DNA of 64,000 bases from Palsa-504 sp963767565 (GTDB lineage Bacteria > Actinomycetota > Actinomycetes > Streptosporangiales > Streptosporangiaceae): NCBI GenBank assembly GCA_963767565.1, contig CAVYEG010000004.1:62001-126000 (forward strand), read 5' to 3'. Below the pieces are notes generated by a model. The model was not told the origin of the DNA and did no database searches. It worked only from the letters and a program-made list of their open reading frames with translations. Below, one piece after another: positions 57,986-64,000 of the stretch (position 1 is its first letter; each line of letters begins with the position of its first letter). The translations under genes and the position numbers were made by a program.

Positions 57986-59104
57986 ATGACCAGGGCAGGC
58001 AGGTTCTTGATTATTAGCTGGGATGGTGGCGGGAACGTGCCGCCCGCGCTCAATCTGGGCACACGACTCCGGCACCTAGGGCACCATGTCCGACTCCTCG
58101 GCTGGGAATCCATGACGTCGCGTGCGGCCACCGCCGGGCTTGACTTTACGGCATACCCATCAATGCCATCCTGGCCATCAGGGGTTACTCTTCAGCAAGC
58201 TTGGAAAGAGCGCGTGATACCGGCCTTGTTTGGCCCGGGCACGCGGGATGACATCCGAAATGAAATCGAGGGTTTCGCACCTGACGCCGTCGTGGTCGAC
58301 TGCATGATAAGTGCAGGCCTTGAGGTCGCGGACACGCTCGATCTGCCTCGTGCCGTGCTAATGCATATTCTCTATTCGACGTTCACGGACACGTGGGGCG
58401 GCAAGGCAACTCGCGCGAAGAACGCGGCTTACATGGACCGGGCTGGCCAGGTGCTCGTGCTTGTGCCGCCTGGTTTCGATACCGGCTTCTATCCTGGCGG
58501 CAAACTTCCGCCTAATACCTCGGAGGTCGGCCCGATTACCGATCCCAGTCCTGGTCCGCCGCTCAGTACCCAGCTGAGCCAATTGCTGGCCGAACCAGGT
58601 AAACCGTGGGTACTACTGAGCCTGGGTTCGATATTTCAAGACCAGGCAACGATGCTGCCGAATATTCTCGAGGCGGTGGCCCGGCTACCGATCCGGGTGC
58701 TGCTAACCCTCGGTGGTGTCGTGCAGCCCAGCGCCATTAATTCGCCACCGAACGTGACGGCATGCGGATTCGTCCCGCATGATCTGCTCATGCCGCACAT
58801 GGCGGCAGTCGTCTCCCATGGCGGGCTCAGCACCATCACCACGGCCCTGGCGGCCGGCGTGCCGCAGGTGTGCATCCCGCACGGCCACGATCAGCCGGAC
58901 AACGCGAAGCGCGTCGTGGCCTCGGGTGTGGGGCGAGCCGTCGACCAGAACGCGCCACCGGCCGAAATTGCCGCGGCTATAGAGGCCGTGCTGGCAGATC
59001 GTTCGATACTGGACAAGGCAAGCCGTTTTGCCAAGGCCATTGCCGCGCTCGGCCGCGGCGACGTCGCGGCCCAAAAGGTCGCCGGCCTGATCAGCGCGGA
59101 TTAG
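57986..59104 (+). CDS. GT1 (UDP-glycosyltransferase/MGT-type) glycosyltransferase
   Basis: A 372-residue GT-B enzyme. The N-terminal acceptor half starts RFLIISWDGGGNVPPALNLGTRLRHLGHHVRLL. The donor half has PWVLLSLGSIFQDQ and the diagnostic block CGFVPHDLLMPHMAAVVSHGGLSTITTALAAGVPQVCIPHGHDQPDNA (His-Gly-Gly and Asp-Gln contact the UDP sugar). Members glycosylate antibiotics, lipids or sugars. Codon use is noticeably less GC-rich than in neighbours, and AT-rich flanks support transfer from elsewhere. It is followed by the DAHP synthase gene in convergent orientation, 34 bp away. Confidence 0.87.
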   Translation: MTRAGRFLIISWDGGGNVPPALNLGTRLRHLGHHVRLLGWESMTSRAATAGLDFTAYPSMPSWPSGVTLQQAWKERVIPALFGPGTRDDIRNEIEGFAPDAVVVDCMISAGLEVADTLDLPRAVLMHILYSTFTDTWGGKATRAKNAAYMDRAGQVLVLVPPGFDTGFYPGGKLPPNTSEVGPITDPSPGPPLSTQLSQLLAEPGKPWVLLSLGSIFQDQATMLPNILEAVARLPIRVLLTLGGVVQPSAINSPPNVTACGFVPHDLLMPHMAAVVSHGGLSTITTALAAGVPQVCIPHGHDQPDNAKRVVASGVGRAVDQNAPPAEIAAAIEAVLADRSILDKASRFAKAIAALGRGDVAAQKVAGLISAD

Positions 59105-59138
59105 GTTCGGCCCGGGTATACCCGCCGATCCGAATTAG

Positions 59139-60239
59139 TCAGGACTGGCGTTCGAGCCAGGCGGAAAGCCGGCGGATACGGCGGCTGCGGACCGCGGCGG
59201 CCAGGCCGCTCAGCACCTCGGCGGTGGTGCCGATGTCGAGGCAGGCGTCGGTGACGCTCTGTCCGTAGGTCAGCGTGGCCTGGCGGCCCGGTTCCTGCCG
59301 GCCCGCGCGCAGGAAGCTCTCCAGCATCACCCCGGTCAGGCCCTGTTCCCCGGCCGCCACCTGGTCCGCGAGGGCGGCCGCCACCAGCGGCTGGCGGCGG
59401 TGATCCTTCCAGCTGTTGCCGTGGCTGGCGTCGACCATCAGCCGGCGCGGCAGCCCGGCGTGCGCGACCATATCGAGCGCCTTCGAGACATGGCTCGCCC
59501 CGTAATTCGGGCCCGTCCGGCCGCCGCGCAGGATCACGTGGGTGTCGGGGTTGCCCGCGGTCTTCACCAGGGCGACCCGGCCTTGCGCGGTAGCGCCGAA
59601 GAACGTGTGGCGGGCCGCAGCGGCGCGGCACGCGTCGACCGCCACCTGGATGTCGCCGTCGGTTCCGTTCTTGAACCCGACCGGCATCGACAGGCCCGAG
59701 GCGACCTGGCGGTGGACCTGGCTTTCGGTGGTCCGCGCGCCGATCGCACCCCAGGTCACGGTGTCGGCGATGTACTGCGGGGTGATCGGGTCCAGCCACT
59801 CGCAGCCGACCGGCAAGCCGAGGGTGACGATCTCGAGCAGCAGCTGCCGCGCGAGGTGCAGGCCGAGGTTTACGTCGTGGCCGCCGTCCATGCCCGGGTC
59901 GTTGATCAGGCCCTTCCAGCCCGTCACGGTCCGCGGCTTCTCGAAGTACACCCGCATCACGACCAGCAGATCATCGTGATGCCGGTCTCGCAGCGCGGCC
60001 AGGCGGCCTGCGTAGTCGAGGGCGGCCACCGGGTCGTGCACCGAACAGGGCCCGGCGATCACGAGCAGGCGGTCATCGGACCCGTCGAGCACGGCGCAGA
60101 CCTCGCCCCGGGAGCGCCGCACACTCGCTGCCGCCGCCTCGCTGAGCGGCACTTCGTCACGCAGCGTCGCCGGTGAGATCAGCTGTTCGTAGTCGACGAT
60201 CCGGGAATCTGCATCAGACAGCGCGTTCAGCATGAACAT
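59139..60239 (-). CDS. DAHP synthase, class I (AroF/G/H type)
   Basis: First enzyme of the shikimate pathway: joins phosphoenolpyruvate and erythrose 4-phosphate. The 366 residues carry LVIAGPCSVHDPVAALDYA, the metal and substrate motif FEKPRTVTGWKGLINDPGMDG and GARTTESQVHRQVASGL. GFKNGTDGDIQVAVDACRAA and DASHGNSWKDHRRQP complete it. The ATG at 60239 sits 5 nt after GGGGGG. Actinobacteria normally use the class II enzyme for housekeeping. A class I copy next to acyl-ligase and ACP genes often feeds a specialised pathway; that is inference here. Confidence 0.93.
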   Translation of the reverse strand: MFMLNALSDADSRIVDYEQLISPATLRDEVPLSEAAAASVRRSRGEVCAVLDGSDDRLLVIAGPCSVHDPVAALDYAGRLAALRDRHHDDLLVVMRVYFEKPRTVTGWKGLINDPGMDGGHDVNLGLHLARQLLLEIVTLGLPVGCEWLDPITPQYIADTVTWGAIGARTTESQVHRQVASGLSMPVGFKNGTDGDIQVAVDACRAAAARHTFFGATAQGRVALVKTAGNPDTHVILRGGRTGPNYGASHVSKALDMVAHAGLPRRLMVDASHGNSWKDHRRQPLVAAALADQVAAGEQGLTGVMLESFLRAGRQEPGRQATLTYGQSVTDACLDIGTTAEVLSGLAAAVRSRRIRRLSAWLERQS

Positions 60240-60724
60240 GACGCCCCCCCAAGGCAGTTCCCACATCGCAGGCGGAACTAAGGCGCTTACCGCAGACCGG
60301 CGGTTTACCTGCGGCACGCAATGTAATGATCCGGCGACTGTACGTCATATCCGCTCGCGCCCGGTGACATCCCGCAATCCATTGCGGATATGCATAAGCA
60401 CGCCGCCCGCGGCCCATTCCGGGCCACTGCGCGGCCGCATTGAGCTGCGCGTACTCGCCCTCGTTGATGCGCATTCAGTGTCCACGGAGTTCGCTCATGA
60501 AGCGCCATTGCCTCATTTAACCAACCTGCCCTCCCGGGCTGGCGCCCGACGCCTGCGACAGGCCGGCCTGAGTGATCTGGCCGCCTCGGGTGTATCCAGG
60601 CCGGCAGCCGCGGCTCCATCTATGGATAGGATCGTGCGAAACGCCCGCGTGATACGCCCGCGTCCACCTTTTCGCTGGCGCGCTGGGAGAACGGCTTCAG
60701 CCATGACAATGGAGGTGGGTCGCC
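60240..60724. promoter_or_regulatory. 485-bp intergenic region with one palindrome
   Basis: Divergent region between DAHP synthase and acyltransferase genes; no gene is supported. CCGCAATCCATTGCGG at 60372-60387 (7-bp perfect arms) is the only striking element, about 135 bp from the DAHP synthase start. Confidence 0.5.
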
Positions 60725-61864
60725 GTGGAAATGCCGGGCGGCGGCGGCCGGGCGGCACCGGAGGCGGCCGTGGGTGAGCCCGCCACTGGGAGCGCCACCG
60801 AGCCCGCCACGGAGGCGGCGGGCCGGGCCGGGATGGTCCGCGCGGAGCGGCTGCTGCGCAACGCGGAGGGCGTGGCCTACTGGCTGGTCGTGGCGCCGCT
60901 GGCGGCATGCCTGCCCGCCCGCCTGGCCTACCAGGTGGCCTGCCGGCGGGGGGACTGGGAGTTCCGGCACCGGGCCGGGGAGCGCTCCGACATCGTGCGT
61001 AACCTGCGCCAGGTGCTCGGTGACGAGCTCAGCCAGGAAACCGCTGAGCGCATGGCCCGGGAATTCTTCCGGATGCGGTCCTGTGAGGTCATCGACGTGA
61101 TGCTGCTCCGGGGCCGGGCCCGCGCGCTGGGCAAACTCGTGGAGATCCGCGGCCGCGAGCAGCTGGAAGCGGCGCTGGCCCAGGGCCACGGGGCCATCCT
61201 CTGCACCGCCCACTTCGGTTCCTACAACAGCGCCTTTTCCCTGCTCCACGCGAGCGGGTTCCCGCTGACTTCCACCGGACGCTCGCTCGATCAGACGCCT
61301 GGTACGTCCGCCGCCGAGCGGCGGCTGCTGGAGTTCGCCTTGGGCAGGCGGCTGCGGCGGCACCGGCAGCGGCCGGGCATCGAGTTCCAGCCGGGCCGGG
61401 TGCAGGGCGCGGCGCAGGTCGCGGTCGCGCTGCGCGCCAATGAGGTGGTGACGTTCTCGAGCGACGCCCCGCCGCTAGACGCCGACCGGGCCCGCGCGGT
61501 CGAGGTGACGTTCCTGGGGCGGCACGCCAGGCTGTTGCCCGGGGTCGTGACCCTGGGCCAGCTGACCGGCGCGCCGGTGTTCATGGTGTTCATGCACCGG
61601 CAAGCCGATTACCGCCATCAGGTGCTGGAGGTCTCGGCTTCGGTGCCGACCGAGGGCGACCTGGCCACGGCGTTCGGGCGCTGCGTAGCCGCCATGGAGG
61701 CGGCCATCAGGACCAGCCCGGCCCAGTGGGTCTACTGGGCCAACACCGCTGACCTGGCCAGCTTGGGCCTACTCCAGCCGGGGCCGGCTTCATCGGGGCC
61801 GGCTTCATCGGGGCCGGCTTCATCGGCGGAGGCTTCATCCGCCAGCGGCGGCCAGCCGTCGTAG
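60725..61864 (+). CDS. LpxL/HtrB-type lysophospholipid acyltransferase
   Basis: A 379-residue acyltransferase. It has a hydrophobic N-terminal anchor (YWLVVAPLAACLPARLAYQVA, about 52-72). The HX4D/E-type active site appears as AHFGSYNSAF, where the usual acidic residue after HFGNW is Asn. FPLTSTGRSLDQTPGT, VVTFSSDAPPLDADRA and ARLLPGVVTLGQLTGAPVFMVFM follow. Actinobacterial relatives include the mannoside acyltransferase PatA. The C-terminal tail is GPASS-type repeats from 15-bp DNA repeats. The GTG start has GGAGG 9 nt upstream. It converges with the ACP-ligase operon. Confidence 0.82.
   Translation: MEMPGGGGRAAPEAAVGEPATGSATEPATEAAGRAGMVRAERLLRNAEGVAYWLVVAPLAACLPARLAYQVACRRGDWEFRHRAGERSDIVRNLRQVLGDELSQETAERMAREFFRMRSCEVIDVMLLRGRARALGKLVEIRGREQLEAALAQGHGAILCTAHFGSYNSAFSLLHASGFPLTSTGRSLDQTPGTSAAERRLLEFALGRRLRRHRQRPGIEFQPGRVQGAAQVAVALRANEVVTFSSDAPPLDADRARAVEVTFLGRHARLLPGVVTLGQLTGAPVFMVFMHRQADYRHQVLEVSASVPTEGDLATAFGRCVAAMEAAIRTSPAQWVYWANTADLASLGLLQPGPASSGPASSGPASSAEASSASGGQPS
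61787..61835. repeat. 15-bp tandem repeat encoding (GPASS)n
   Basis: About three copies of GGGGCCGGCTTCATC in frame at the end of the acyltransferase gene. Confidence 0.85.
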
Positions 61865-61870
61865 CGAGTC

Positions 61871-62164
61871 TTACCTGGCCGCCGGCGGCGTGGCGTGCTC
61901 GACCAGGGCCACCAGGTCCGCCACGGTCTCGAGGTCGATGGTCATCAGGTACTCATCCACCATCTGGGCGCCGAGCTTGGCCTCGAGATCGATGAGCAGC
62001 CGGGCCAGGCCCAGCGAGTCCAGCCCCAGGTCGGCGTACAGTTCCTGCTGCTCGTTCAGCTCGGACACCGCTAGGCCCGGGATGACGGTGGCCAGGGCGT
62101 CGGACACCACGCTCAGCGCCTGGCGGCGTTCCAGCGTCACTTCGCCGCTATCTGGCGTGCCCAC
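61871..62164 (-). CDS. Acyl carrier protein
   Basis: A 97-residue carrier protein. The phosphopantetheine serine is in YADLGLDSLGLARLL (about residue 50), followed by the helix-3 region TIDLETVADLVALVE. The GTG at 62164 has GGAGG 9 nt upstream. It stands alone, 22 bp after the AMP-ligase stop and in the same operon, so it is the likely acceptor of the acyl or aminoacyl group activated by that ligase. Confidence 0.92.
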   Translation of the reverse strand: MGTPDSGEVTLERRQALSVVSDALATVIPGLAVSELNEQQELYADLGLDSLGLARLLIDLEAKLGAQMVDEYLMTIDLETVADLVALVEHATPPAAR

Positions 62165-62186
62165 TACGGTACCTCCTAGTACGTGC

Positions 62187-63640
62187 CTAAGCCGGCTGAG
62201 CCGAAGAGCTGACGGTGACCACCTGCCGGCGGATCACCTTGCCGGTGGCGGTGGTCTCGAGGTTGTCGACGCCGAGGAACCGGCTCGGCTGCTTGGCCGG
62301 TGACAGCCGCTGCCGGCAGAAGGCCTGCAGCGCGGACAGGTCGACGTCGGCCGGAGTCACCGTGGCCCGGATCCGCTGGCCGAGCCATTCGTCCGGCTCG
62401 CCGTCGACCAGGCAGGCGCGCACCGTCGGGAACTCCAGCAGCACCGACTCGACTTCCTCCGGGCTCACCTTGGTCCCGCCGACGTTGACGCAGTTGGCAA
62501 GCCGGCCCACGATGACCAGCCCGTCCGGCGTCATCCGGCCGATGTCGCCGGTGACGAAGCCAGCCGCGATCGGCTCGGGGTCGACCCGATCCGGGTACAG
62601 GTACCCGGTCATCGCGGTCACCGACGTGACGGTGACCAGGCCGGTCCGTGCGTCGGCCACCTCGTCCGCCGACGGCTCCTGCTCCTGCGGGCGCAGGTCG
62701 ATCCGGACCCCGGGCAGCGGCTGGCCCAGCGAGCGCGCCTCCTGCCAGGGGGCCGGCGGCCGGACGCAGATGGGGCCGGTTTCCGTGGTGCCGTACACTT
62801 CGCCGAGCCAGCCGCCGAGCACGGTCCCGACGAGTTCGGCGGTGCGCGTGTCCATCGGCATGCCCGCGGACAGGTAGCTGATCCGGCGGGCCGGCCGGCC
62901 GGTGGTCGCCTCGGCCAGCAGCCGCAGCAGGGGCGGCACCCCGGCCACCATCGTGACGTCGTGTTCGCTCAGCGCCCGCGACAGCATCCACGGCCGGTCC
63001 GCGCTGGTGACGACCGTAGTCGCGCCGGCCAGCGGAGCGGCCAGGGCGGCCAGCCCGAAGCCGTACGCGTGATGCAGCGGCACCGGGCAGGCCAGCACCG
63101 TGCCCGGACCCATGTCCAGCGACGTGCGGTAGTTCTCCGCCTCGGCCAGCAGGGCGCTGACCGGACGCAGCGCCACCTTGGTACGTCCGCTGGTGCCGGA
63201 GGTCAGCTGAGCGCTGGCGGCGCCGCCGGGCGGCACGTCGCCGGGCGCCCGGCGGGCGATCAGCCGTTCGCCGGCCAGCTCCTCGCCGGCCCCGGCAGCA
63301 GCGGCCAGTCGAGCGCCGTGGCCAGGTGCGTGGTCGCGGCGAGTTCCTCGGTCCGCTCCCGTTCCCACTCGCTCATCTGCCGCGGTAGCGGAACCACCAC
63401 CGCGTCAAGCGCGAGCACGGCGAGCACGTCCGCCACGAACGAGGCGGCCGGCCAGGCCACGGCTCCTACCCGGCAACCCGGCCCGATCCCGGCCCGGCGG
63501 TAGGCGTCGAGGCGGGTTTCGGTCAGGTCGACCAGGGCCTGCGCGCTGGTGTCCCCCGCTTCCTCGACGAACAGCACGGCCTGCGGGGACCGCGCGGCCG
63601 TCTCCCGCAGCAGCTCCAGCGGGGCGCCGCCGCCGCTCAC
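62187..63640 (-). pseudogene. AMP-forming acyl ligase, single-base frameshift
   Basis: ANL-superfamily enzyme that adenylates a carboxylic acid. The N-terminal piece (63640 to about 63290) includes LRETAARSPQAVLFVEE and LVDLTETRLDAYRRAGIG. The rest, in another frame, has the P-loop AQLTSGTSGRTKVALRP, EVYGTTETGPICVRPP, GFVTGDIGRMTPDGLV and the catalytic Lys in TTATGKVIRRQ. Adding one G to the GGGG run at 63290-63293 (minus strand) restores a single frame of about 485 codons (LPG-AGEELAGERLIARR). The GTG at 63640 overlaps the aminotransferase stop. The cause may be a homopolymer read error, slippage or real decay. Confidence 0.85.
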
Positions 63641-64000
63641 CGTGACTCAGGCACGCTGACCAGCGCGTCGCGCAGGACGGCCAGCACTTGATCAAGATCT
63701 GCGACGCTGTGGGCGGTGCTCAGGAACCAGGGCTCGATCGGGCTCGGGTGGAAATACACGCCCCGTTCCTGGGTGGCGATCTGCCATGCACGGTGGGCCG
63801 CGAAGTCCATGGCCTGGGCGGCCGCGCGCGGGCCGCGGGACAGGTCCGCGGGCCGGCTCAGCAGCGACACGGAAAACAGCGAACCGACCCGGCTGACCAG
63901 GGCCAGGCGATTCAGCTCGGCGAACATCGCGTTCAGCTGCTGCTCGAAGTAGTCGCCGCTGTGCTCGAGCCGGTCGTAGACCTGAGGGTCGCGCTCGATC
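63637..64000 (-). CDS. Class III aminotransferase (GSA-aminomutase-like), C-terminal part
   Basis: The final 120 residues of a PLP aminotransferase of the glutamate-1-semialdehyde aminomutase branch; the rest lies beyond the right edge. Visible are the late helix (DPQVYDRLEHSGDYFEQQL), then LVSRVGSLFSVSLL, QERGVYFHPSPIEPWFLSTAHSVADLDQVLAVL. The GVYFHPSPxEPWFLSTAH block matches the end of HemL-like enzymes. The stop overlaps the ligase start (GTGA), so aminotransferase, ligase and ACP are one operon. Probably amine introduction in a small-molecule pathway rather than tetrapyrrole synthesis. Confidence 0.82.
   Translation of the reverse strand, partial: IERDPQVYDRLEHSGDYFEQQLNAMFAELNRLALVSRVGSLFSVSLLSRPADLSRGPRAAAQAMDFAAHRAWQIATQERGVYFHPSPIEPWFLSTAHSVADLDQVLAVLRDALVSVPESR

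Noticed and set aside
57636..57989. Rightward open frame before the GT1 gene
   Set aside because: Low-complexity Ala/Arg/Pro sequence, no ribosome site, overlaps the promoter region.

Overview
The window is very GC-rich DNA from a filamentous-type actinomycete. The evidence is the GC bias, frequent GTG starts, GGAGG-type ribosome sites, GTGA/ATGA start-stop overlaps, and the conserved actinobacterial order eno - ftsB-like - DUF501 - ppx. I cannot name a genus. Most genes read leftwards.

Left part (1-8985). A truncated L,D-transpeptidase lipoprotein gene runs off the left edge. Next to it is a dead methyltransferase gene, split exactly between two codons by 4,033 bp that hold two group II introns in antisense orientation. 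One intron has an intact reverse transcriptase/HNH protein. The other has a reverse transcriptase gutted by an internal deletion. A secreted LamG-like/propeller protein with a hairpin-containing leader follows. After it comes about 1 kb of gene-free scar DNA with a (GTA)15 microsatellite and a stray copy of the ilvA 3' end.

Housekeeping part (8986-28060). This holds murJ-like flippase, ilvA, an AAA/VWA pair with a small membrane protein, a frameshifted membrane sensor-like gene, a cluster of DnaA-box-like sites far from any dnaA gene, cbs-metB (transsulfuration), a thiolase, a DUF4287 protein, a strange short tRNA, udgB, ppx, DUF501, ftsB-like and eno.

Polysaccharide locus (28164-59104). About 25 genes encode a cell-surface or secreted glycan of the undecaprenyl-phosphate/Wzx-Wzy type. 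They include a WbaP-like initiating transferase, GT1/GT2/GT4 glycosyltransferases, a flippase, a polymerase/ligase and three Wzz-like proteins whose C-terminal nucleotide-binding domains look degenerate. Tailoring genes are a sugar nucleotidyltransferase, NovU-like C-methyltransferases, a PIG-L deacetylase, a PhyH dioxygenase, a pyruvyltransferase and an AsnB-like amidotransferase. A heparinase/alginate-lyase-like protein, a fused dehydrogenase/oxidoreductase and an ECF sigma factor are also present. The combination suggests a heavily decorated exopolysaccharide.

Right edge (59139-64000). DAHP synthase, an LpxL-like acyltransferase, a stand-alone acyl carrier protein, a frameshifted AMP-forming acyl ligase and a class III aminotransferase (cut by the window) look like the start of a small specialised-metabolite or lipid-conjugate cluster.

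Several genes carry single-base frameshifts or run-on ends. Some may be assembly errors and are flagged as such.
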